Below, in pieces: positions 1 through 6,315 of a stretch of 7,262 nt of DNA. This DNA is from Candidatus Bathyarchaeota archaeon. GTDB lineage: Archaea > Thermoproteota > Bathyarchaeia > Bathyarchaeales > Bathycorpusculaceae. The notes beneath the pieces were generated by a model. It worked only from the letters and a program-made list of their open reading frames with translations. It did not search any database and was not told where the DNA came from. The position numbers and the translations under genes were made by a program. How positions within the stretch are numbered: the stretch's first letter is position 1; each line of letters begins with the position of its first letter. The stretch is from positions 1 through 7,262 of the forward strand of contig DAOVFC010000023.1 in NCBI GenBank assembly GCA_030668645.1. Reading direction: 5' to 3'.

Positions 1-244
1 GAAAGGGTTCGCCAAAAACGTTCTGAAAGTGAGCATAAAATCCCTAGAGTTCCACAACAAGCGAGGAGACTTCGAAAAATGGGTGAGGAAATCGCTTCAC
101 GATGAAGACTTGGCAAAAGAACTAAAGGAAATAAGGCTCTCCAAGTTGACGCAAAAGAAGCTCAGAAAAACGTTAAGTAAAGTGGCTAATGAAAGATTCC
201 GCGAATTGAACCGACAAATCCAAGCAGCAACAAAATACTTCTGA
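1..244 (+). CDS. DUF5752-like protein, C-terminal fragment (5' end outside window)
   Basis: The reading frame is open from base 2 to the TGA at 242-244, so this is the last 80 codons of a gene that begins upstream. The GTG at 29 is probably an internal valine: the frame continues before it (KGFAKNVLK) and no ribosome binding site precedes it. The visible part is strongly charged and helical, with a LEFHNKRGDFEKWVR stretch followed by DEDLAKELKEIR and a lysine/arginine-rich tail. From memory, this pattern resembles the C-terminal part of archaeal DUF5752 proteins, which often lie beside alpha-glucan and glycosyltransferase genes; the glycosyltransferases just downstream fit that. No enzymatic function is established. 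The gene is real with good confidence; the family name is moderate. Confidence 0.6.
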   Translation, partial: KGFAKNVLKVSIKSLEFHNKRGDFEKWVRKSLHDEDLAKELKEIRLSKLTQKKLRKTLSKVANERFRELNRQIQAATKYF

Positions 245-264
245 AACAAATGATGGCTGTATAG

Positions 265-274
265 CTTTTATAAG
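265..274 (+). promoter_or_regulatory. TATA box for the winged-helix/glycosyltransferase unit
   Basis: CTTTTATAAG lies in the 77-base gap between the DUF5752-like stop (244) and the TTG start at 322. With usual archaeal spacing, transcription would begin near 293-297, giving a leader of about 27 bases that still contains the AGGTGA ribosome binding site. It is the only clear TATA-like element in the gap, so the three downstream genes probably have their own promoter. Confidence 0.5.
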
Positions 275-308
275 AAAGACCACACTAAACTACGCATGAA
301 GTCAGTCT

Positions 309-314
309 AGGTGA
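309..314 (+). promoter_or_regulatory. Ribosome binding site deciding the TTG start at 322
   Basis: AGGTGA matches the 3' end of archaeal 16S rRNA and stands 7 bases before the TTG at 322. No ATG or GTG lies in frame between here and the predicted transcription start, so this site supports a TTG start. Confidence 0.55.
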
Positions 315-321
315 ACCTCGA

Positions 322-573
322 TTGAGAGAAGAACTGCCACTTTCAGAAAGGCTTTTACAAACGTTACACAATCTCTGTGCAACCGCTCCAGACTTGGCTA
401 GAAGAAGCGAGGAACTGGCGCAAGTTTTGCAGTTAGACAGCAACGATGTGGAAAACATTCTGGATAACTATGGTCTGGAGGGCTACGTTAAAAGCTTCAG
501 AGACAACGAAGGAAAAAAACGATACTATCTAACTGGAAGCGGAATAATCAAGGTCTGCGCACTTTTCACTTAG
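322..573 (+). CDS. Small winged-helix DNA-binding protein (putative transcriptional regulator)
   Basis: This 83-residue protein starts at TTG, supported by AGGTGA 7 bases upstream. Its predicted layout is a single winged helix-turn-helix: helix 1 around residues 8-20 (ERLLQTLHNLC), helix 2 around 28-38 (RRSEELAQVLQL), a recognition helix around 40-52 (SNDVENILDNYGLEGY), and a beta wing around 57-75 with charged DNEGKKRYYL. There is no ligand-binding or dimerisation domain, so it is a minimal winged helix. The half-glycosyltransferase gene begins 12 bases after its stop, which implies one transcript and suggests a local or autogenous regulator of the sugar genes. Target and ligand are unknown, and an RNA-binding or protein-contact role cannot be excluded. 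Confidence 0.75.
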   Translation: MREELPLSERLLQTLHNLCATAPDLARRSEELAQVLQLDSNDVENILDNYGLEGYVKSFRDNEGKKRYYLTGSGIIKVCALFT

Positions 574-585
574 CTGGAAGCAACA

Positions 586-1212
586 ATGCAGGTTATAATC
601 CTTTCATGGGAATACCCGCCGAGAGTGGTTGGGAAGCTTGCAGATTACGTGAGAGAGCTCGCCGTGCGGCTTGTCAAAAACAAAATTAGGGTTTATGTTG
701 TCACATATCACGATTTTTTAACTGGACTGCACGAAGAACCGGAGGGCGTTAGAACCTGCAGAATCACAAACCCCGTTAAGACGCATATAGGCGTCCTGAC
801 GTGGGTGCTCACCTTGAACCAAGAAGCTGAAAGAGTTACGGCAAACATTTACTACGATGCGGACAAGCAGATAAACCTGATAGACGCGCACGATTGGCAC
901 TTCATACCAGCCGCTGTCACGTTGAAGAAGGCGTTCAACCTACCCTTCATCTACTCCATTGACAGCCTTGAAGACCACCGTTCTCACGGCGCAAACTCAC
1001 CGTTTAACATGAGTATCAAAAGCATCGAGTGGCTAGGCATGTATGAAGCAAAAAAAATACTGGTGAAGTCCGAATGGATGAGAGACGAAGCACACAGGAT
1101 ATACAAGGTTCCAATACAGAAAATTAAGGTGGTTAAGCCGAAATCTCAGACATGGATGAAAGACGTTTTAGAAGCTTATATGAAGACCGGTGGAGGCTCT
1201 GTTTCCAGATGA
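586..1212 (+). CDS. Stand-alone N-terminal half of a GT-B glycosyltransferase (probable pseudoenzyme)
   Basis: This 208-residue protein matches only the N-terminal Rossmann half of starch/glycogen-synthase-like and GT4 glycosyltransferases, which are normally about 400 residues. WEYPPRVVG opens the fold at residues 8-16, DAHDW is at 100-104, and YEAKKILVKSEWM is near 153-165. It is a divergent paralogue of the next gene: 18 of 36 residues are identical in the opening segment. Differences from that gene include GK at 16-17 instead of the GG loop, and Asp126 where the neighbour has the likely catalytic His130. The C-terminal donor-sugar domain (R/K pair and EX7E) is absent. The end, TWMKDVLEAYMK at about 189-200, resembles the crossover helix of full-length enzymes. 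ATG 586 has a weak GGAAG site 5 bases upstream. A scaffold, regulator or partner of the next enzyme is likelier than independent catalysis. Confidence 0.8.
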   Translation: MQVIILSWEYPPRVVGKLADYVRELAVRLVKNKIRVYVVTYHDFLTGLHEEPEGVRTCRITNPVKTHIGVLTWVLTLNQEAERVTANIYYDADKQINLIDAHDWHFIPAAVTLKKAFNLPFIYSIDSLEDHRSHGANSPFNMSIKSIEWLGMYEAKKILVKSEWMRDEAHRIYKVPIQKIKVVKPKSQTWMKDVLEAYMKTGGGSVSR

Positions 1213-2423
1213 GTCGCCGACTAAGCGTTATGATGCTGACTTGGGAGTTTCCACCGAGAATCGTGGGTGGAATATCTCCGCACGTTTACCATTTATCAAA
1301 AAGCCTAGCAAAGAACGGGGTGAAAGTCTACGTGGTTACATGTGATTTTCCCGGGGCCCCGGGACACGAAATTTTAGACGGCGTCGAGGTTTTTAGAATA
1401 GATTCCTACAAGAACCCTTCATCCAACTTTGCAACTTGGGTTTATCTGATGAATATCAACATGCAGAATGAGGCAGCTGCCTTGGTTAACCGCTTGAACG
1501 GAGAAGTCGACATTTTCCATGCGCATGATTGGCTTGTTGCGAATGCGGGAGTCGGCTTAAAACATGTTTTTAGGAAGCCTCTTTTGGTCACGGTTCATTC
1601 AACAGAGGTTGGGCGGCGAAACGGAATTCACTCCGATTATCAAAGGATGATTCATGAAACCGAGTCTTGGCTCACATACGAAGCTTGGAAGGTGATCTGC
1701 TGCAGCGATTACATGGTTTCGCATGTCAAATGGGCTTTCGGGCTTCCTGAAGACAAAATAAGGATGATTCCGAACGGAGTGAACGCTGAAGAAATCGGAA
1801 AAGCCAAAAAAACTGATTTAAGCCGGTTCAGAAGAAAGTTTGCTTCGCCGGAAGAGAAGATCGTGCTTTTCGTCGGAAGATTAGTCTACGAGAAAGGACC
1901 TCATGTGCTCATCAACGCCATCCCGAAAGTTCTGCAAAAAGTCAACGCAAAATTCGTGATAGTGGGCAACGGCTACATGAAAGAACCGCTTTCAAGCATC
2001 GCTAGGAGCAAGGGATTGGCGCATAAGGTGATGTTTACAGGCTTTGTGGATGACGAAACCTTAAGGAGCTTGCAGGCTTGTGCGGATGTTTCCGTCGTTC
2101 CCTCACTTTACGAACCGTTTGGAATAGTGGCGATTGAGGCGATGGCTGCAAGAAGTCCGGTTGTTGTTTCCGATATTGGAGGCCTGTCAGAAATAGTTGA
2201 GCATGATAAAACCGGCGTTAAGGTTTACGTGAACAACCCGGATTCTTTGGCTTGGGGAATAGTCGAGGTCTTACTTAACGAAGGGTATGCAAACAGAATT
2301 AAGGATAATGCGTACAAAAGGGTTCAAGAAAAATACAACTGGGACAAGATAGCTCAACAAACAAGAGATGTTTATGCGTCTGTTTTGGACAGTTATGCAA
2401 AAAGTTTCTGGGCTGAGACTTAG
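1209..2423 (+). CDS. Family 4-type glycosyltransferase (GT-B fold, glycogen-synthase-like)
   Basis: This complete 404-residue retaining GT-B glycosyltransferase is expected to transfer a sugar from a nucleotide-sugar donor in the cytoplasm. The N-domain has WEFPPRIVGG (residues 12-21, glycine loop), HAHDW (104-108) and VHSTE with the likely catalytic His130. The hinge NGVN is at 189-192. The C-domain has GRLVYEKG (223-230, with the phosphate-contacting Arg224 and Lys229) and EPFGIVAIE (302-310), the EX7E motif. A C-terminal helix begins at NWDK (377-380). The start is ATG 1209, which overlaps the previous stop as ATGA and implies translational coupling; GGAGG lies 12 bases upstream. The frame is open back to an ATG at 1152, but that extension lacks similarity and overlaps the previous gene. 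The N-domain style (HAHDW, HETESWLTYEAWK) suggests an alpha-glucan or glycogen-type enzyme, but donor and acceptor cannot be read from sequence. Confidence 0.88.
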   Translation: MSRRLSVMMLTWEFPPRIVGGISPHVYHLSKSLAKNGVKVYVVTCDFPGAPGHEILDGVEVFRIDSYKNPSSNFATWVYLMNINMQNEAAALVNRLNGEVDIFHAHDWLVANAGVGLKHVFRKPLLVTVHSTEVGRRNGIHSDYQRMIHETESWLTYEAWKVICCSDYMVSHVKWAFGLPEDKIRMIPNGVNAEEIGKAKKTDLSRFRRKFASPEEKIVLFVGRLVYEKGPHVLINAIPKVLQKVNAKFVIVGNGYMKEPLSSIARSKGLAHKVMFTGFVDDETLRSLQACADVSVVPSLYEPFGIVAIEAMAARSPVVVSDIGGLSEIVEHDKTGVKVYVNNPDSLAWGIVEVLLNEGYANRIKDNAYKRVQEKYNWDKIAQQTRDVYASVLDSYAKSFWAET

Positions 2424-2425
2424 AC

Positions 2426-2440
2426 ATTCAAATGAATTTT
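2426..2440. terminator. Short inverted repeat at the convergent gene junction, possible weak terminator
   Basis: ATTCA-AA-TGAAT followed by TTT fills most of the 15 bases between the two converging stop codons. It could form only a five-pair AT-rich stem, so the termination role is tentative. In the plus direction the short T run follows the stem, as expected for an archaeal U-tract terminator. Confidence 0.25.
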
Positions 2441-3362
2441 ATGGATATTTCAGCCTGATAGCCTTGTACGGACAAACATCCACACATTTTAGACAGTAAA
2501 TACATTCTGGATCGCTGAATTTCTCCCAAGGCAAATCTAAAATACGAACACGCATCGGACAGACTTCAACACACAGACGACACTCATCCTTAGCACATTT
2601 AACCAGATCTCTACGCAAACCAAGAAAGCTAAATCTGTTCAAGATAGCCATAATCACTCCGTACGGACAGAAATATTTGCACCAACCACGCGGAACGTAT
2701 GCAATAAACACCAGAACGCCAATCATAATGGACAGTTGAACCCAGAAGAGGAGAGGCATGGCTGATATCGCTGAAGTAACCTCCGGAAAAGGTGTCTGTG
2801 TCACTGCGTAGCCAATGTCTAAAACCATTCGTGGCAAGGTTGCAAACAAGGTCTCAGCTGGACTTAACGCGGTGAAAGGAGCTTTTGCAAAAACCCCTAA
2901 AGCGTTTTCGTAGCCTTGGTGGACGCCCATAAGTTTTGCGGCGGAGAAAGTTACGCTAACAAACAGGGCTATTCCCGCCACAGCGTACTTCACATAAATC
3001 ATACTTTCATGGGTTCTAACAGAGACCTCCGTGTGCTTACGTCTGATGAAGCCTATCAAATCTTGAACAAAACCGAAGGGGCAAACCCAACCGCACAGGG
3101 ATTTACCAAGTAATACGCCTATAATCAGAAACGAAGCTATCACAAGCCATGGAAAAGCAACATCGTAAAGCATAAACTGCAGAGCTGTGAAAGCATCGCC
3201 TACGGTGTTCTGCGGACCACTCCAAGTCCAGAGAACGGGAAGCAAAATGGGCAGTTCGCCTAGGTTGAAGATGACGGCGCTGAGAAATATGAAGGACAAG
3301 AACTGAACCACCCTGCGAACCGTGTTAAATTTGAGCACTCTTTCTCTAATTTTAGTCTTCAA
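2439..3362 (-). CDS. NapH/MauN-like membrane 4Fe-4S polyferredoxin
   Basis: This 307-residue integral membrane iron-sulfur protein is expected to pass electrons between a membrane quinol or redox partner and a soluble acceptor. Hydrophobic segments lie near residues 18-45, 62-86, 123-143 and 201-222. Two NapH-type CxxxCP motifs follow membrane segments: CGWVCP (90-95) and CKYFCP (228-233). The C-terminus carries two 4Fe-4S motifs: Cys256, 261, 264, 268 (first spacing CX4C) and Cys287, 290, 293, 297 in classic CxxCxxCxxxCP. The start is TTG at 3362: an in-frame TAA sits two codons before it, and GAGG lies 9 bases upstream. The gene begins 41 bases after the tldE stop with no convincing promoter, so co-transcription with tldDE is likely. 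No FMN-binding, molybdoenzyme or cytochrome partner is in view, so the pathway is unknown; the symbol napH would overstate the case. Confidence 0.85.
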   Translation of the reverse strand: MKTKIRERVLKFNTVRRVVQFLSFIFLSAVIFNLGELPILLPVLWTWSGPQNTVGDAFTALQFMLYDVAFPWLVIASFLIIGVLLGKSLCGWVCPFGFVQDLIGFIRRKHTEVSVRTHESMIYVKYAVAGIALFVSVTFSAAKLMGVHQGYENALGVFAKAPFTALSPAETLFATLPRMVLDIGYAVTQTPFPEVTSAISAMPLLFWVQLSIMIGVLVFIAYVPRGWCKYFCPYGVIMAILNRFSFLGLRRDLVKCAKDECRLCVEVCPMRVRILDLPWEKFSDPECIYCLKCVDVCPYKAIRLKYP

Positions 3363-3403
3363 AGTTTACTGCCTCGCTCATGCGATAATGCGAACTTGAT
3401 TAT

Positions 3404-4768
3404 TTACCTTCCGACCACTTTAACGTCTTCCACACGAATCCACGGTGAGACCAACTGCCCGATTTTCCTCTCGTTGTTAGCTAACGCTGAAACGTTTTTT
3501 AAGACACTGAACACGTTGCCAGCTAACATGGTTCCCTTGGTAGCATAAGCAATTTCACCGTTCTTGATTTTCCACGCTGGGGTTGCGACAACGGAGAAAT
3601 CTCCGCTGGCTGGGTTGCTGCTGTGTGCACCTTGAAGGTAATACACCAGAAGACCCTCTTTCACTTCCCCGAGGAGTTCTTCCGGCGTTTTTCTTCCTGG
3701 CGTAAAACGGAAGTTTGTGGCTTCCACCTTCGGTGTGGAAACGTATCCGGCTCTGGACGCGTTCCCTGTGCTATTTTTTCCCTCTCTTTTGGCTGTGTAG
3801 TTGTCGTAGATAAAGTTGCGTAGGATTCCCCTCTCTATTACAGGTGTTTTTTGTTGAGGAACCCCCTCACCGTCGAATCTCCATGTACGGAGCCCACCCT
3901 TGAGTAGGCCATCATCGCAGATTGTGACGTTTTCAGAAGCAACCTTCTCTCCTATTCTTCCTTTGAAAGCGGACTGACCCCTTTGAACGTGATCCGCCTT
4001 AACTGCGTTGATCAGCGTAAAATAGAGAAGCTGTTGCAAAGCTACTGGAGTGAATATCACGCTGGTGTTTTTAGTTTCGGTTTTTTTAGCCTTAAGAGCT
4101 GAAACCGCCAGTCGCGCGGCTTCTCTGCCAACCCATTCCGGGTCAATGTTGTAGCTTCTTTCAGCGTTGAACTCAAAGCATACCGGTGTCACTTCACCGC
4201 CTTCACGAGCTATCGTCGCCAGACTGCATTCAACTATAGTGCCGTGGTCGAATCCTTCAACCCCGTTCGAGTTTGCGATAGCCATAGACAGATAGGATGC
4301 CCCCGCTCCTCCCTCGATTGGAAACGCTCGCTTATCAGTTTTTTCAGCGGCGTCCAACATCATGGAAGCAGTCTTAACCAAGTCTTCTGAGGGAAGCTCG
4401 ACAATATCTTTGTCGTACGTGCCCTCAACGGATGCAAAGGGTTTTTTCGTTGGAAGATCACGCCATTCCTCATCTGGTTTACTTGCCCTAGCGAAAGTTA
4501 ACGTCTTAAGAACCACCTCTTTGATTGCTGTTTTACCCCTTAATGTATTAGTGTAAGAGAAACCCACCGCCTTGTTAACGATGGCTCTTATTCCCAACCC
4601 TTGGTCGATTATTCTGGCGCTTCTAGAAATCTGTCCTCGTTTAATAACAATCTCAGAGGTAATCCCTTGATATACGAAGACCTCAGCTTCGTCGGCGCCT
4701 TTCTTCATAGCAAGGTTGACAGTGTTTTCGGCTAAACTTTGTGTTTCCTCTTGCTTAAGCGCCACCAC
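3404..4768 (-). CDS. tldE: TldE/PmbA-type subunit of the TldD/TldE metalloprotease
   Basis: This is the non-catalytic paralogue of TldD, about 454 residues. In the known bacterial complex, TldE pairs with TldD to cleave unfolded peptides and mature or degrade small substrates. Family features are the N-terminal domain with a GLGIRAIVNKAVGFSYTNT-like segment (about 57-75) and the central VTICDDG ... RFDGEGVPQQKT block (about 281-308), which aligns with TldD. Where TldD has HEAFGH, this protein has YFTLIN, so it cannot bind zinc that way; this is normal for TldE. The start is uncertain: TTG 4774, TTG 4771, GTG 4768 and GTG 4765 are consecutive codons. GTG 4768 is preferred because GAGGTG stands 7 bases upstream. 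The gene overlaps the end of tldD by 14 bases, which implies coupled translation and balanced subunits. Confidence 0.9.
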   Translation of the reverse strand: MVALKQEETQSLAENTVNLAMKKGADEAEVFVYQGITSEIVIKRGQISRSARIIDQGLGIRAIVNKAVGFSYTNTLRGKTAIKEVVLKTLTFARASKPDEEWRDLPTKKPFASVEGTYDKDIVELPSEDLVKTASMMLDAAEKTDKRAFPIEGGAGASYLSMAIANSNGVEGFDHGTIVECSLATIAREGGEVTPVCFEFNAERSYNIDPEWVGREAARLAVSALKAKKTETKNTSVIFTPVALQQLLYFTLINAVKADHVQRGQSAFKGRIGEKVASENVTICDDGLLKGGLRTWRFDGEGVPQQKTPVIERGILRNFIYDNYTAKREGKNSTGNASRAGYVSTPKVEATNFRFTPGRKTPEELLGEVKEGLLVYYLQGAHSSNPASGDFSVVATPAWKIKNGEIAYATKGTMLAGNVFSVLKNVSALANNERKIGQLVSPWIRVEDVKVVGR

Positions 4769-6140
4769 CAACAAGCACCTCTCTCACTTTAATGTGTGGA
4801 CCACCATCACATATGAATGCTGTTTGGCCTTTCCCACATCTGCCAGGCCACAGTTCGAAGTCTTTTCCAACGGCATCCACCTTAAGTAATGTTTCAAGGG
4901 TGTTACCGCTTATAGAGACGTCCCGCGCAGGCGCACCCAATTCACCTTTGACTATTTCATAGGCTTCTTGGATGCCCACTTGGAATGTGCCGTCTAGGTT
5001 TGCTTGTCCACCTCTGAAACTCTTAAGGTAATAGCCAAACTTTACGTCTTCCACAAGTTCTTCGAAAGAATGATCTTTGGGCTCCATGAACGTGTTACGC
5101 ATCCTGATTATGGGTTCAAATCGGAAGTCTTCAGCCCTAGCGTTGCCTGTGGGTTTCGCATTGAACTTTTGTGCGGTTTCTCGGTTGTGCATAAGTCCAA
5201 CCACCACGCCGTCTTTCACTAGAACAGTTTTCTGTGTCGTGACTCCTTCGTCATCGTACCTGAATGAGCCGAAGGCGCCTTCTATCGTGCCGTCATCGTA
5301 AAAAGTTACGATGTCAGAAGCTATAGTCTTTCCAAGTTTGTCGGCTAACACGGAACCAGACAATGTTAAGTCCGCTTCAGCCAAGTGTCCAAAGGCTTCG
5401 TGAACAAAGACCCCCACCACGTTTGGTCCTATCACCACTGGAAACACTCCACCTTTTGTAGGCTTCGCCTTCAGCTGTTCAACCGCACGTTTTGCTGTTC
5501 TTTCACCTACGATTTCTGGAGTCTCCACGTCGAATACTTCGTAACCAGCTGTTGAACCTACCTCTTCACGGCTGAAGGTGAAAACGCCCGCTTCTTTCGC
5601 GGTGGCGGTTACCCTTGACCAGACGTAGAGCTTCTCTTGCTCTATGTACGCACCTTCGTTGTTCATGAAATAGTTTGTTCCGGCTAAATCAAGGTAGTCT
5701 ATCGTACAGCTTTTGACACGCTCATCATAGCCCAGAACTGTGTCGTTTAGGGCTGATGTAGTGTTTATCTTGTCTTCTATGGAGATTTTGGAAGGATCCT
5801 TTTTAGGTTTCAAAAACACCTTATCTTCAACCGCTGTGGTTTCAACGAGTTTTATCGGTGTCTTAAGCTTGGAACTTGCGGCTTCCGCCATTTTACACGC
5901 ATCCAAAATATATTTTGTTAAAGCTCCAGCATCCAGAGTTCCAACGGATGCAAAGCCCCATGCACCGTTCACCAGCACACGTAAAGCAGCTCCGTTTTCG
6001 ATTCCCTGTTTTGCCGCTTCAACACGACCATCCTTAAGCGTGAGCATGGTTTTGAAAAGTCGCTGTGCACGCACTTCGGCGTATTCAGCTCCAAACTCTT
6101 GAGCTGCCGTTTTTACAGCTTTGGCTAGAATATCCTTCAA
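4755..6140 (-). CDS. tldD: TldD, catalytic subunit of the TldD/TldE zinc metalloprotease
   Basis: This full-length 461-residue TldD is the zinc-bearing peptidase subunit of the cytoplasmic TldD/TldE heterodimer. In bacteria the complex degrades unfolded peptides and trims modified peptides such as microcin B17; archaeal substrates are poorly known. The HExxxH motif is HEAFGH at residues 247-252, with Glu248 as the catalytic base. Cys435 in WPGRCGKGQ (431-439) fits the third zinc ligand. The family block TFYDDGTIEGAFGSFRYDDEG is at about 279-299, and DFRFEPIIRMRNT is at 338-350. The start is TTG 6140, chosen because GAGGAG lies 5 bases upstream, and a TATA-like box at 6196-6205 would give a leader of about 35 bases. 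tldE overlaps its 3' end and the polyferredoxin gene follows. No peptide precursor, YcaO or radical-SAM gene is visible, so there is no local sign of a peptide-maturation role. Confidence 0.93.
   Translation of the reverse strand: MKDILAKAVKTAAQEFGAEYAEVRAQRLFKTMLTLKDGRVEAAKQGIENGAALRVLVNGAWGFASVGTLDAGALTKYILDACKMAEAASSKLKTPIKLVETTAVEDKVFLKPKKDPSKISIEDKINTTSALNDTVLGYDERVKSCTIDYLDLAGTNYFMNNEGAYIEQEKLYVWSRVTATAKEAGVFTFSREEVGSTAGYEVFDVETPEIVGERTAKRAVEQLKAKPTKGGVFPVVIGPNVVGVFVHEAFGHLAEADLTLSGSVLADKLGKTIASDIVTFYDDGTIEGAFGSFRYDDEGVTTQKTVLVKDGVVVGLMHNRETAQKFNAKPTGNARAEDFRFEPIIRMRNTFMEPKDHSFEELVEDVKFGYYLKSFRGGQANLDGTFQVGIQEAYEIVKGELGAPARDVSISGNTLETLLKVDAVGKDFELWPGRCGKGQTAFICDGGPHIKVREVLVGGGA
4776..4781 (-). 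promoter_or_regulatory. Ribosome binding site of tldE inside the end of tldD
   Basis: GAGGTG on the minus strand lies within the last codons of tldD. It is 1, 4, 7 and 10 bases from the four possible tldE starts (4774, 4771, 4768, 4765). Spacing favours GTG 4768, with GTG 4765 next. Confidence 0.5.
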
Positions 6141-6145
6141 TATTT

Positions 6146-6151
6146 CTCCTC
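6146..6151 (-). promoter_or_regulatory. Ribosome binding site fixing the TTG start of tldD
   Basis: GAGGAG on the minus strand is followed by AAATA and then TTG at 6140. The strong match and 5-base spacing make this start secure despite the non-ATG codon. Confidence 0.65.
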
Positions 6152-6195
6152 TTCTTATTCACGCGGATTTTAAGAGGATAGTATCTCAAAATCGG

Positions 6196-6205
6196 TTTTA
6201 TAAAA
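6196..6205 (-). promoter_or_regulatory. TATA box upstream of tldD
   Basis: TTTTATAAAA lies 56-65 bases before the tldD start, which places the transcription start near 6172-6176. The ten bases are a perfect palindrome, so polarity depends on flanking sequence. The minus-strand gene tldD is the only convincing client. Confidence 0.5.
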
Positions 6206-6246
6206 TGGTTGTGGTTTCGGCTTAGCATTCAGCCTTGGAACAAATA

Positions 6247-6265
6247 TGAAAGGAAGAAAGCAAAA
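6247..6265 (-). terminator. Pyrimidine-rich tract, possible U-tract terminator of the NitrOD5-like gene
   Basis: About 50 bases past the stop at 6316, the minus strand reads TTTTGCTTTCTTTCCTTTC, ahead of the tldD promoter. Archaeal termination often uses U-rich runs without a stem. This run is interrupted by C and G, so confidence is low. The rest of the 175-base gap between 6141 and 6315 shows only the tldD promoter. Confidence 0.3.
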
Positions 6266-6315
6266 CCGCGCACGACAAGGTTGTTATAGCCAGATACAGA
6301 AACTGGAGTGGCTGC

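Noticed and set aside
718..900. Minus-strand 60-codon frame inside the half-glycosyltransferase gene.
   Set aside because: It is antisense to a conserved domain and has no promoter or recognisable domain.
1152..1208. Upstream extension of the full-length glycosyltransferase to the ATG at 1152 (19 extra residues).
   Set aside because: The extra residues show no family similarity, overlap the previous gene by 61 bases, and the ATGA junction at 1209 gives a better coupled start.
586..2423. The two glycosyltransferase genes as one gene broken by a frameshift.
   Set aside because: The second gene has its own complete N-domain and begins again with the WEFPPR motif. They are tandem paralogues, not two pieces of one protein.
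3338..3338. GTG at 3338 as the start of the polyferredoxin instead of TTG 3362.
   Set aside because: No ribosome binding site precedes it, whereas GAGG stands 9 bases before TTG 3362; the difference is only eight residues and remains possible.
3352..3381. Nine-codon frame ATG-AGC...GAC-TAA overlapping the polyferredoxin start, as a possible leader peptide.
   Set aside because: It has no ribosome binding site, no codon pattern typical of attenuation and no alternative stem structure; chance is sufficient.
5740..6102. Plus-strand 120-codon open frame opposite tldD.
   Set aside because: It lies wholly inside a well-supported TldD coding region, is rich in serine and alanine as antisense frames often are, and matches no family I recognise.
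4755..6140. tldDE as part of a modified-peptide (RiPP) biosynthesis cluster.
   Set aside because: No precursor peptide, YcaO, radical-SAM or exporter gene is visible in the window, and tldDE pairs are widespread in archaea without such genes.
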